A DNA stretch of 64,000 nucleotides. Source: Aquimarina atlantica. GTDB taxonomy: Bacteria; Bacteroidota; Bacteroidia; Flavobacteriales; Flavobacteriaceae. The DNA is taken from assembly GCF_000626715.1 (NCBI RefSeq), contig NZ_AQRA01000012.1, positions 1 to 64,000 on the forward strand, given 5' to 3'. The translations under genes were made by a program, and so were the position numbers. How positions within the stretch are numbered: position 1 is the first letter of the stretch; each line of letters begins with the position of its first letter. Below, in pieces: positions 37,545 through 46,317 of the stretch. Under the pieces are notes generated by a model. The model did not search any database. It saw only the letters and a program-made list of their open reading frames with translations, and was not told where the DNA came from.

Positions 37545-38444
37545 TTGGAAAATATCCTCACCTTAAACAATCTCACCAAAAAGTTTGGAGCACTAACGGC
37601 TGTCAAAGACCTCTCTTTTACTATAAAAAAGGGAAATGTGTATGGCATTCTTGGTCCAAATGGAAGTGGTAAATCTACTACTTTGGGTATCGTACTTAAT
37701 GTTGTTAACAGTACCTCTGGTGAGTTTATCTGGTTTGATGGCAATACATCAACTCATGATGCGCTAAAAAAAGTTGGAGCTATTATAGAACGCCCAAACT
37801 TTTATCCATATATGACTGCAGCTCAAAACCTTAAATTGGTATGCCAAATTAAAGGAGTTGACAGCAGTAAAATTGAAGAAAAACTTGAAGTCGTAGGGTT
37901 ATTAGACCGAAAAGATAGTAAGTTCAGAACGTTCTCTCTAGGAATGAAACAACGATTAGCTATTGCTTCTGCCTTGTTAAATGATCCCGAAATATTAATC
38001 CTTGATGAGCCAACTAATGGATTAGATCCACAAGGGATACATCAAATTCGTGAAATCATCAAAAAAATTGCTTCCCAGGGAACTACAATACTTTTGGCAT
38101 CTCACCTACTCGATGAAGTAGAAAAAGTATGTAGCCATGTGGTGATTATAAGAAAAGGCGTAAAACTGTATTCTGGACCTGTAGATGAAATGAATGCTAG
38201 TTATGGTTTTTTTGAACTAAAGAGCGATCAAAAATCTGCATTAACAGAATGGTTATCTAAACATAATGATTTTAAAAATTTCAAAGAAGAAGATGGGAAA
38301 ATAATTGCGTTTTTAGCACATGAGCTGGATGCAGAAAGTCTTAACAGGCAACTATTTAAAGAAGGAATAGTTCTTACACACCTTGTGAAGCGAAAAGAAA
38401 GTCTCGAAGAACAATTCTTACAATTAACCAACAATTTAAACTAA
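37545..38444 (+). CDS. ABC transporter ATP-binding protein
   Basis: A 299-residue ATPase of the ABC-2/DrrA type. Walker A is GPNGSGKST, the signature is FSLGMKQRLAIA, Walker B is PEILILDEPTNGLDPQG, and the switch His follows in LLASHLLDEV. The C-terminal about 80 residues form the extra domain usual in such exporters. The start is TTG at 37545, immediately before the first beta-strand (ENILTLNNLTKKFG); no ATG is available. It pairs with the permease gene four bases downstream. Confidence 0.94.
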   Translation: MENILTLNNLTKKFGALTAVKDLSFTIKKGNVYGILGPNGSGKSTTLGIVLNVVNSTSGEFIWFDGNTSTHDALKKVGAIIERPNFYPYMTAAQNLKLVCQIKGVDSSKIEEKLEVVGLLDRKDSKFRTFSLGMKQRLAIASALLNDPEILILDEPTNGLDPQGIHQIREIIKKIASQGTTILLASHLLDEVEKVCSHVVIIRKGVKLYSGPVDEMNASYGFFELKSDQKSALTEWLSKHNDFKNFKEEDGKIIAFLAHELDAESLNRQLFKEGIVLTHLVKRKESLEEQFLQLTNNLN

Positions 38445-38448
38445 AGCC

Positions 38449-39285
38449 ATGTTACGACTACTAAATATAGAATTTCAAAAACTAAAATATAATAAAGCCG
38501 CAAAGGTAATTACAATAACCTACTTTATATTAATAACCTTTATCGCTTTAATCGCCTCGATAGAATTTAATTTTGCTGGTGTAAAATTTAGAATAGCAGA
38601 TCAGGGCATTTTCAATTTCCCGTATATATGGCATTTTAATACATATATCGCTGCGTGGTCAAAGCTATTTTTGGCTATTGTTATTGTTTCTATGATGGCC
38701 AATGAATACAGTCATCGAACCTTAAAACAAAATCTAATCGATGGTCTAAGTAAAAAAGAATTCATTAGTTCTAAGTTTTTAACTGTTGGTGTCTTTGCCT
38801 TGATCTCTACCCTGTTTTTATTCGTGGTATCAATGATTTTAGGGTTAAGCTTCTCTGACTATAATGAGTTTTCTATCATATTCTCTGATCTAGAATATGT
38901 TCTGGCGTATTTCATAAAACTAATAGGCTTTTTTGCTTTTTGTATGTTCCTTGGGATTTTTGTAAAGCGTTCTGCCTTCGCCCTTGGGTTTCTATTTATC
39001 TGGTGGGTTGTAGAAAATATTATATATGCATTGCTAAAATTTAGACTATTTAGAGGGACCGAAATTGCAGATAATATCGTACAGTTTTTTCCTTTAGAAT
39101 CTATGGCAACCTTGATTAATGAACCATTTACACGTTTAAATTTCATTCAATCGGCTGCAAGTCAATTAGGAGAAACTTTTCAAAGAGATTATGCTGTACA
39201 TTGGTATGAAATCTTAATTGTACTGGTTTGGACAGTTGTTTTTATATATCTGTCTTATTACTTGCTTAAAAAGAGAGATTTATAA
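38449..39285 (+). CDS. ABC-2 type transporter permease
   Basis: A 278-residue membrane protein with six predicted helices, partner of the upstream ATPase. The N terminus MLRLLNIEFQKLKYNKAAKV and the large periplasmic loop with IWHFNTYIAAWSKL, then ANEYSHRTLKQNLIDGLSKKEFI, are typical of ABC-2 permeases with similarity to bacitracin or lantibiotic exporters. What it exports is unknown. The large surface-protein gene starts 25 bases later, so all three may share a transcript. Confidence 0.88.
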   Translation: MLRLLNIEFQKLKYNKAAKVITITYFILITFIALIASIEFNFAGVKFRIADQGIFNFPYIWHFNTYIAAWSKLFLAIVIVSMMANEYSHRTLKQNLIDGLSKKEFISSKFLTVGVFALISTLFLFVVSMILGLSFSDYNEFSIIFSDLEYVLAYFIKLIGFFAFCMFLGIFVKRSAFALGFLFIWWVVENIIYALLKFRLFRGTEIADNIVQFFPLESMATLINEPFTRLNFIQSAASQLGETFQRDYAVHWYEILIVLVWTVVFIYLSYYLLKKRDL

Positions 39286-39310
39286 TATATTTGGGCTTCA
39301 GAGCTCAACT

Positions 39311-42136
39311 ATGCGATATATCTATATAGTTTTTTTTGCTTTATTCCTTTACTATCCATCGCTGTATAGTCAGGGAGAAGCTAACAGTTGGTATTTTGGT
39401 CAGAATGCAGGTATAAGTTTCAATACAACTCCCCCAACAGCACTTACTAATGGTAGAGTAAATACACTTGAAGGGTGTACTACAATATCTGATGCAACAG
39501 GAAATTTATTATTTTATACCGATGGTATTACTGTTTGGGATCGATCGCATGCCATTATGCAAAATGGTACTGGGTTAAAAGGTGATCCTTCTAGTACTTC
39601 CTCTGCACTAATTGTTCCTCAACCAAACTCCCCTAATCTGTATGTTGTTTTTACTGTGGATGAACCTCATCATGACAATGCTGATAATGATCCCTCTACT
39701 TTTGATGGAGATGGGGTAAACGATGGATTTATGTATTCTATTGTAGATATGTCTTTGAATGGAGGAAATGGAGCTGTAGTTACAGGTCAAAAAAACATAC
39801 CTTTAATTACTTACAATACTTCAAATGGCTTAGAGAGTCGATACAAATGTTCAGAAAAAATTACAGCTGTAAAAAGTGATGATTGTGATTCATTTTGGGT
39901 CATTACACATTTTGTAGATACATTCTATGCGTTTAAAGTAGATCAAACCGGTGTTAACACTACACCCGTTACTTCTCGTGTTGGAGTAACAGTACCTCTT
40001 TCTGGGTATCGGCGTAATGCTCTAGGGTATATTAAAGCTTCTCCAGATGGTGATAAACTAGCTGTAGCGCATTTTGGTTTTGCAACTGTCACAGCAGGTA
40101 ACGGACCAGGAAAAGTTTTACTTTACAATTTTGATAATACTACCGGAACTATTAGTAATGAGATCGAGTTAAGCAACAGTAATTCTCCTTATGGAATTGA
40201 GTTTTCTCAAACCGGACAAAGACTATATGCTACTTTCGATATTGGAGATGAAGGAAACGGACAAAGTTTTCTGATGCAATATGATTTGTCATTGCCAGAT
40301 AATCAAATTGCAGCAAGTGGAACAAGAATTCTTAACCAAAATAACCAAAGCACTTTTTCTTTTGGCTCAGGAGCTATACAACTGGGTCCAGATGGTAAGA
40401 TTTATCGAACTCTATATGATTTCAACACCCAAAGAGGTGATTATCTTGGAGTCATCCAAAATCCCGAAGCAGCAGCAGCCAATATAGTCTATAACGAGCA
40501 AGGAGTACGTGTTAATACAGATGGTTCTAGAGGTGCTCTTCTTGGGCTTCCCCCCTTTATTCAATCTATTTTTGCAAAAAATATTGATATCATTAATAAT
40601 GGAGACCCTAATAACGTTAATCTTGCTTTATGTGAGGGAGGTACATATCGTTTGTCTTATCAAAATATCCCAGGTGCCAGCTATACCTGGTTTGTAGACA
40701 ACAATCAGATTGCTAATGCTGTTCATTTTTTGGATATCACAACAACAGCCAACTATAGATTAGAAGTTGATCTTAATAATGGTAGCTGCCCTCTCATTGG
40801 CGTTGCTAATGCTACTTTTTTCGAAGTCCCAACTGCAATTGCTTCCACACTAGTACAATGTGATGCATATCAAACTATTGGAGATAACATTACGTTATTT
40901 GATTTACACCTTGCAAACGATCAGCTTACCGGTGGAAATAATCAATACACAACACAATTTTTTATAGATCTACCTGCTGCGCAAGCAGGAACACCAAGAA
41001 TCAGTAATGAAAATGCTTTTCAAAATACTCAAAATAATCAACAAGTATATGCGCGGGTGATTAATACCAACAATACCAACTGTTTTGATATCGCCACTGT
41101 TACTTTAGAGGTGAGTTCTACCGACATAAACGATGCCGAGTTACGAGTTTGCGATGATGATGGTACCGAAGATGGGTTTACCGTTTTTGATCTAACCGAA
41201 GCAAATCAACAGATATTATCAGGAATTACTAATCCTGGATTAACCATTACATATTATGAAAATACAGAAGACGCATTATTAAACAGAAACCCTATTACGA
41301 CCACTACCAATCGTACACAAAATACTCAAGGTAGTGATATTGTTTATGCAAAAGCTGAAGAAAATGGAGGAGAATGTTTTGGGATAAGCAGCATACGTTT
41401 ATTTGTAGTTCCCTTACCCGATATCGAACCTGATTCTGAGTATTTCCTATGTCAAAACGAAACTAACATCGAAATCGATGCTGGCCTACCAATCAATAGT
41501 AACCTCAATGATTTTACAATCTTATGGTCGACAAATGAGTCTACAGAAACAATTTTAGCAAATCAACCCGGAGATTATACCGTAGAAATTACAAGTCAGC
41601 AAACCGGATGTTCTAAATCCAGAACAGTAACTGTAACCGCATCTAGTGTAGCAACTATAGGATCTATCGATATCAATGATGCAAGAGATAATAATACAGT
41701 TACCATTAATGCAGAAGGTTTGGGTAATTATGAATATGCAATAGAAATAAATGGGGTTTTGAGCGCATATCAGGATGATCCAACCTTTACCAATGTACCT
41801 CCCGGGTTTCACAGGGTGTATGTAAGAGACAAAAACGGATGTGTCCCTGTAACCTCTCAAGATATTTCGGTTGTTGGATTCCCTAAGTATTTCACTCCAA
41901 ATGGAGATGGTTTTCATGAAACCTGGAACGTAGAAGGAATATCAAACCAGATTATGGGTAATTCTCTAATTTTTATATTTAATCGCTACGGAAAACTAAT
42001 CAAACAACTTAGAGCAGGTACTCCCGGATGGGATGGAACTTTTAACGGGAAACTAATGCCCTCTAGCGAATACTGGTTTCGTGTAGAATTAGAAGATGGC
42101 AGAATTCTTACCGGAAGTTTCTCTCTTATTCGTTAA
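39311..42136 (+). CDS. Large secreted protein with gliding-motility type C-terminal domain (T9SS type B substrate)
   Basis: A 941-residue extracellular protein. A signal peptide (residues 1-20, MRYIYIVFFALFLYYPSLYSQ) is followed by a beta-propeller-like region with WYFGQNAGISF and LLFYTDGITVWD repeats (about 25-420), an Ig/PKD-like region (about 430-850), and the C-terminal CHU_C domain (KYFTPNGDGFHETWNVEG, FNRYGKLIKQL, WDGTFNG, YWFRVEL) that targets the protein through the type IX secretion system and anchors it on the surface. I start at ATG 39311; upstream in-frame codons overlap the permease gene. Probable role: adhesion or surface assembly. Confidence 0.92.
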   Translation: MRYIYIVFFALFLYYPSLYSQGEANSWYFGQNAGISFNTTPPTALTNGRVNTLEGCTTISDATGNLLFYTDGITVWDRSHAIMQNGTGLKGDPSSTSSALIVPQPNSPNLYVVFTVDEPHHDNADNDPSTFDGDGVNDGFMYSIVDMSLNGGNGAVVTGQKNIPLITYNTSNGLESRYKCSEKITAVKSDDCDSFWVITHFVDTFYAFKVDQTGVNTTPVTSRVGVTVPLSGYRRNALGYIKASPDGDKLAVAHFGFATVTAGNGPGKVLLYNFDNTTGTISNEIELSNSNSPYGIEFSQTGQRLYATFDIGDEGNGQSFLMQYDLSLPDNQIAASGTRILNQNNQSTFSFGSGAIQLGPDGKIYRTLYDFNTQRGDYLGVIQNPEAAAANIVYNEQGVRVNTDGSRGALLGLPPFIQSIFAKNIDIINNGDPNNVNLALCEGGTYRLSYQNIPGASYTWFVDNNQIANAVHFLDITTTANYRLEVDLNNGSCPLIGVANATFFEVPTAIASTLVQCDAYQTIGDNITLFDLHLANDQLTGGNNQYTTQFFIDLPAAQAGTPRISNENAFQNTQNNQQVYARVINTNNTNCFDIATVTLEVSSTDINDAELRVCDDDGTEDGFTVFDLTEANQQILSGITNPGLTITYYENTEDALLNRNPITTTTNRTQNTQGSDIVYAKAEENGGECFGISSIRLFVVPLPDIEPDSEYFLCQNETNIEIDAGLPINSNLNDFTILWSTNESTETILANQPGDYTVEITSQQTGCSKSRTVTVTASSVATIGSIDINDARDNNTVTINAEGLGNYEYAIEINGVLSAYQDDPTFTNVPPGFHRVYVRDKNGCVPVTSQDISVVGFPKYFTPNGDGFHETWNVEGISNQIMGNSLIFIFNRYGKLIKQLRAGTPGWDGTFNGKLMPSSEYWFRVELEDGRILTGSFSLIR

Positions 42137-42199
42137 TTCTATGAAGTGATTTAAACTTTTTTGATTCTGGCGAAAAATAGTAGTTTTCTGATCAATTGT

Positions 42200-42252
42200 C
42201 CCGAGTACTCGGGATTGCACCTCATAGCACTTGTACTGAGCTAAGTCGAAGT
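42200..42252. repeat. Degenerate REP-like palindromic element
   Basis: A 14-base perfect palindrome CCCGAGTACTCGGG (42200-42213) is followed at 42229-42252 by the sequence ACTTGTACTGAG then CTAAGTCGAAGT, an imperfect palindrome of the kind scattered between genes of many Flavobacteriia. It lies between the surface-protein gene and uvrB and may also act as a terminator. Confidence 0.55.
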
Positions 42253-42340
42253 AGAGCTACAAAGTAATAAAAAGACAAAAATTGAGCAAAAAAGAGCATT
42301 TTTATAGCGAATTGAAAAAAGTTTAAACCACTTCTATAAG

Positions 42341-42348
42341 TAGATTTG
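42341..42348 (+). promoter_or_regulatory. Putative minus-7 box for uvrB
   Basis: TAGATTTG matches TAnnTTTG, 29 bases before the ATG at 42378. The nearest TTG is 26 bases further upstream. Confidence 0.35.
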
Positions 42349-42377
42349 GTATCTTTATTGTGAAAAAGAGAAGATAC

Positions 42378-44384
42378 ATGAAGTTCGAATTGGAATCTGA
42401 ATTCAAACCTACTGGAGATCAACCAGAAGCAATACGACAACTGGTTGAAGGTATTGAATCTAACGAAAAATATCAAACGCTTTTAGGCGTAACAGGATCA
42501 GGAAAAACGTTTACCGCTGCTAATGTAATCCAACAAGTACAGCGGCCAACTCTAATATTGGCGCATAATAAAACGTTGGCTGCACAACTTTTTTCTGAGT
42601 TTAAGCAATTTTTTCCTAAGAATGCTGTAGAATATTTTGTTTCATACTATGATTACTATCAACCAGAAGCTTATATTCCTACTTCGGGAACCTATATCGA
42701 AAAAGATTTATCGATCAATGATGAGATTGAAAAACTACGTTTAAGTGCTACTTCATCGCTCTTATCAGGGCGGAGAGATGTTTTGGTTGTCGCTTCAGTA
42801 TCTTGCCTATACGGTATTGGTAATCCAGCTGAATTTAAAAAGAATGTGATTTCGATACAATCAGGACAGTTCGTATCCAGGACCGCTCTATTGCATCGTT
42901 TGGTACAAAGTTTATATTCGAGAACCGAAGCGGAGTTTAAACATGGAAATTTTAGAATAAAAGGAGATACTGTTGATATTTTTCCAAGCTATGCTGATGA
43001 TGCATTTAGAGTTCATTTCTTTGGAGACGAAATTGAAGAAATTGAATCTTTCGATGTACAAACCAATACCATTATTGAGAAATATGATCAATTGAATATT
43101 TATCCGGCCAATATGTTTGTAACTTCTCCTGAAGTATTACATAATGCAATTGATCAAATTGCGCTTGATTTAGGAAAACAGGTAGAATACTTTAAAGAAA
43201 TCGGAAAACCACTAGAAGCTAAACGATTAGAAGAGCGCACTAATTTTGATCTGGAAATGATTAAAGAACTTGGTTATTGTTCTGGTATTGAGAACTATTC
43301 TCGTTATCTCGATGGTAGAAACCCGGGAACAAGACCATTCTGCTTACTCGATTATTTCCCCGATGATTATTTAATGATTATTGATGAAAGTCATGTTACT
43401 ATACCCCAAACTCATGCCATGTACGGCGGTGATCGTTCGAGAAAGGAAAACCTGGTAGAATATGGCTTCAGACTTCCTGCCGCAATGGACAATAGACCTT
43501 TAAAATTTGAAGAACTTGAAGCAATCCAAAATCAAGTTATGTATATCAGTGCTACACCAGCAGATTATGAATTGCAAAAAAGTGAAGGAACCTATGTAGA
43601 ACAAATCATTAGACCAACAGGGTTATTAGATCCTGTAATAGAAGTTCGCCCTAGCTTAAATCAAATCGATGACCTTATCGAAGAAATGCAAAAACGAATT
43701 GATTTAGATGAGCGTATCCTTGTTACTACACTAACCAAAAGAATGGCAGAGGAATTGGCAAAATATCTAACTAGAATCGATATTCGTTGTAGATATATCC
43801 ACAGTGATGTAGATACATTAGAACGGGTAGAAATAATGCAAGATCTGCGAAAAGGTATTTTTGATGTATTAATAGGAGTAAACTTATTACGAGAAGGATT
43901 AGATCTTCCTGAAGTATCGTTAGTGGCTATTCTGGATGCTGACAAAGAAGGTTTTTTAAGAAATAAGCGTTCCTTGATACAAACGGTTGGTAGAGCAGCT
44001 AGGCATGTAAACGGAAAAGCAATTATGTATGCCGATAAAATTACGGATAGCATGCAAAAAACTATTGATGATACAGAATACCGACGACAAAAACAAATAG
44101 CTTACAACACTAAACATGGTATAACACCAACTGCAATTAAAAAGTCTCTGGATAATGCCTTGGCGGGTAAAAAAGTAGAACCATATACTTTTGAAAATGC
44201 TCCTACCCTACAAGCTGCTGAAGAAGAAACAGCATATTATACTAAAGAACAGTTAGAGACACGAATCCGTAATGTTCGTAAGGAAATGGAAAAAGCCGCT
44301 AAAGAATTGGATTTTATGACTGCAGCTCGGTTACGGGATGAAATTAAAATGCTGCAAAGTAAGATACAGGATCAAAAAGTATAA
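42378..44384 (+). CDS. uvrB: Excinuclease ABC subunit B
   Basis: The damage-verifying helicase-like subunit of nucleotide excision repair. The 668-residue protein has Walker A in [15 protein letters not shown], the beta-hairpin region [29 protein letters not shown] (DExx box), [11 protein letters not shown], the helicase motif [26 protein letters not shown], and a C-terminal UVR domain ([19 protein letters not shown]). All motifs are intact. ATG at 42378 matches the family N terminus ([15 protein letters not shown]); the GTG six codons upstream is less likely. Confidence 0.98.
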   Translation: MKFELESEFKPTGDQPEAIRQLVEGIESNEKYQTLLGVTGSGKTFTAANVIQQVQRPTLILAHNKTLAAQLFSEFKQFFPKNAVEYFVSYYDYYQPEAYIPTSGTYIEKDLSINDEIEKLRLSATSSLLSGRRDVLVVASVSCLYGIGNPAEFKKNVISIQSGQFVSRTALLHRLVQSLYSRTEAEFKHGNFRIKGDTVDIFPSYADDAFRVHFFGDEIEEIESFDVQTNTIIEKYDQLNIYPANMFVTSPEVLHNAIDQIALDLGKQVEYFKEIGKPLEAKRLEERTNFDLEMIKELGYCSGIENYSRYLDGRNPGTRPFCLLDYFPDDYLMIIDESHVTIPQTHAMYGGDRSRKENLVEYGFRLPAAMDNRPLKFEELEAIQNQVMYISATPADYELQKSEGTYVEQIIRPTGLLDPVIEVRPSLNQIDDLIEEMQKRIDLDERILVTTLTKRMAEELAKYLTRIDIRCRYIHSDVDTLERVEIMQDLRKGIFDVLIGVNLLREGLDLPEVSLVAILDADKEGFLRNKRSLIQTVGRAARHVNGKAIMYADKITDSMQKTIDDTEYRRQKQIAYNTKHGITPTAIKKSLDNALAGKKVEPYTFENAPTLQAAEEETAYYTKEQLETRIRNVRKEMEKAAKELDFMTAARLRDEIKMLQSKIQDQKV

Positions 44385-44449
44385 TTTTTGCCTTATAATT
44401 ATAGTGCAGATCTTGAGATAATCATGCCATTAAAAAACATAAGATCATT

Positions 44450-45469
44450 ATGAATAACGTTTCAATTGAAAAATTTATTGAAGGCATACCTAAAATAGAA
44501 CTTCATTTACATATCGAAGGAACATTCGAACCTGAGTTGATGTTTAAAATTGCTAAAAGAAACAATAAAGAAATCAAATACTCCACGGTTGATGAGTTAA
44601 AAAGTGCGTATAGTTTTAATAATCTCCAAGAATTTCTTGACATCTATTATGCTGGTGCTAATGTTCTTATCGAAGAACAGGATTTTTATGATCTTACCTG
44701 GGCATATCTTACCAAAGTCCATACGCAAAACCTTGTACACACAGAGATTTTTTTTGACCCTCAAACCCATACCGATAGAGGTATTTCATTTGACACCGTT
44801 ATTAAAGGGATTCATCGTGCATTAGAGGATGGAAGAGAAAAACTGGGGATTACCTATAAATTGATACTATCTTTTTTACGACATCTGGATGAAGCTTCGG
44901 CTTTTGAAACATTACACCAGGCTTTACCTTACAAAAAATGGATTAGTGGAGTTGGCCTGGATTCTTCTGAAGTAGGAAATCCACCTTCAAAATTCGAACG
45001 TGTTTTTACTAAAGCAAAAGAAGAAGGTTTTATAACAGTAGCTCATGCAGGAGAAGAAGGACCAGCAGAATATATCTGGGAAGCTGTTAATCTATTAAAA
45101 GTAACTCGTATTGATCATGGTAACCGATGTTTAGAAGATGATCGATTAGTAAAGTTATTGGCAGATCTACAAATACCGTTAACACTCTGTCCTTTGTCTA
45201 ATCTTGAGTTAAAAGTGATTGACGATTTAAAAAAATACCCTTTACCAGAAATGATAGATAAAGGTTTATTAGTAACCATTAATTCTGATGATCCAGCCTA
45301 TTTTGGAGGGTATATGAATGAGAATTATATAGGCATTGCTCAAGCACTAAACCTTTCTAAGAAGCAAATTACAGAATTAGTAAAAAACAGCTTCAAAGCT
45401 AGCTGGTTATCTGACAAAGAAAAAGAAAAAAAGATTGCACAGGTCGAAACGTATTTTCAAAATAATTAG
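44450..45469 (+). CDS. Adenosine deaminase family protein, probably adenine deaminase (AAH1/Pa0148 type)
   Basis: A 339-residue zinc TIM-barrel deaminase: metal-binding ELHLHIEGTF, AHAGEEGPAEYIWEA (His and catalytic Glu), RIDHGNRC, PLSNLEL, and NSDDPAYFGGY. Canonical adenosine deaminases have a different sequence at the last motif; DPAYFGGY and GPAEYIWEA are characteristic of the branch whose tested members deaminate free adenine to hypoxanthine. It would thus work in purine salvage. The distinction rests on remembered family patterns, so adenosine deaminase remains possible. No promoter or terminator is clear around it. Confidence 0.85.
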   Translation: MNNVSIEKFIEGIPKIELHLHIEGTFEPELMFKIAKRNNKEIKYSTVDELKSAYSFNNLQEFLDIYYAGANVLIEEQDFYDLTWAYLTKVHTQNLVHTEIFFDPQTHTDRGISFDTVIKGIHRALEDGREKLGITYKLILSFLRHLDEASAFETLHQALPYKKWISGVGLDSSEVGNPPSKFERVFTKAKEEGFITVAHAGEEGPAEYIWEAVNLLKVTRIDHGNRCLEDDRLVKLLADLQIPLTLCPLSNLELKVIDDLKKYPLPEMIDKGLLVTINSDDPAYFGGYMNENYIGIAQALNLSKKQITELVKNSFKASWLSDKEKEKKIAQVETYFQNN

Positions 45470-45588
45470 ATTTCTATAGGTGTATAGAAAACAATGATAT
45501 AATCAACTTCAAAACATAAGTTTTTCTTCCTTTTTACTCCTCTTGCAAATTAGATTGTCAAATACTATAGGGTAAAATTTGCCCCTTA

Positions 45589-45619
45589 TTTGATATGTGC
45601 TATAAACAAAATAGCTTTG
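45589..45619 (+). promoter_or_regulatory. Promoter matching the Bacteroidota consensus
   Basis: TTTG (45589-45592), 19 bases, then TAGCTTTG (45612-45619): both the minus-33 and minus-7 elements at ideal spacing. The start codon of the FMN reductase gene is 25 bases downstream. Confidence 0.65.
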
Positions 45620-45643
45620 TTCTGTAATCTTTAAACCCAGAAT

Positions 45644-46171
45644 ATGAGAGGCGTAATACTACAAGGAAGTTCGAAAAGTAATGGAAATACTAACAAAATA
45701 ACATTATTTATAAAAGAAAGAACCGGATTCGATATTATAGATTTGAAATCTAAAAACATCGGTCCTTTTGATTATGATTTTAAGAATAGGGATGACGATT
45801 TTTTACCCACAATAAAAGAAATTGTAGAGAACTATGACACTCTTATTTTTGCTACACCAGTATATTGGTATGCAATGAGTGGAATAATGAAAAATTTTAT
45901 GGATAGGATAACTGATTGTATAAAAGTCGAAAAGACAACCGGAAGAAAGTTAGCAGGAAAAAAGATGGGAATGATAAGCTGTGGTTCTGGATCAGAATTA
46001 AAAGAAGGTTTTACAATGCCATTTATAGAAAGTGCACATTATCTTGGTATGGAGTATTTAGGAGATATTCATACATGGATAGAAGACGAAAATATTCCAA
46101 AGCAATTACAGAGTGATATCAATGTTTTTATTTCTGAAAAGATAAAAAGAGAGGGTAAACCAAAGCATTAA
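45644..46171 (+). CDS. NAD(P)H-dependent FMN reductase / flavodoxin-like oxidoreductase
   Basis: A 175-residue flavodoxin-fold protein. FMN phosphate binding is LQGSSKSNGNTNK; IFATPVYWYAMSGIMKNFMDR is the second flavin loop, and SCGSGSELKEGF follows. The family reduces FMN, quinones or nitro compounds. It has its own well-formed promoter (45589-45619), and its terminator overlaps the last codons, so it is monocistronic. Confidence 0.88.
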   Translation: MRGVILQGSSKSNGNTNKITLFIKERTGFDIIDLKSKNIGPFDYDFKNRDDDFLPTIKEIVENYDTLIFATPVYWYAMSGIMKNFMDRITDCIKVEKTTGRKLAGKKMGMISCGSGSELKEGFTMPFIESAHYLGMEYLGDIHTWIEDENIPKQLQSDINVFISEKIKREGKPKH

Positions 46172-46191
46172 TCATAATGATTAATGCTTTG
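46161..46191 (+). terminator. Terminator overlapping the end of the FMN reductase gene
   Basis: A near-perfect palindrome: CAAAGCATTAATCAT, one A, then ATGATTAATGCTTTG. It contains the last three codons (Pro partial, Lys, His) and the stop of the gene. A T run is weak, but the stem is long. Confidence 0.7.
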
Positions 46192-46317
46192 TCAAAAATT
46201 ACATACAATACTGTAGATAGATTTATTTGCTCTTAAAAATACCTCTAACTATCTTAAAGTAGTGTCTCGTACAAGCTTCTATGCTATTTATTGTCATATT
46301 AAAAGAGAAATATTTTT

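Noticed and set aside
39218-39310. Longer N terminus for the T9SS surface protein
   Set aside because: The upstream codons overlap the permease gene and precede a perfect signal peptide starting at 39311.
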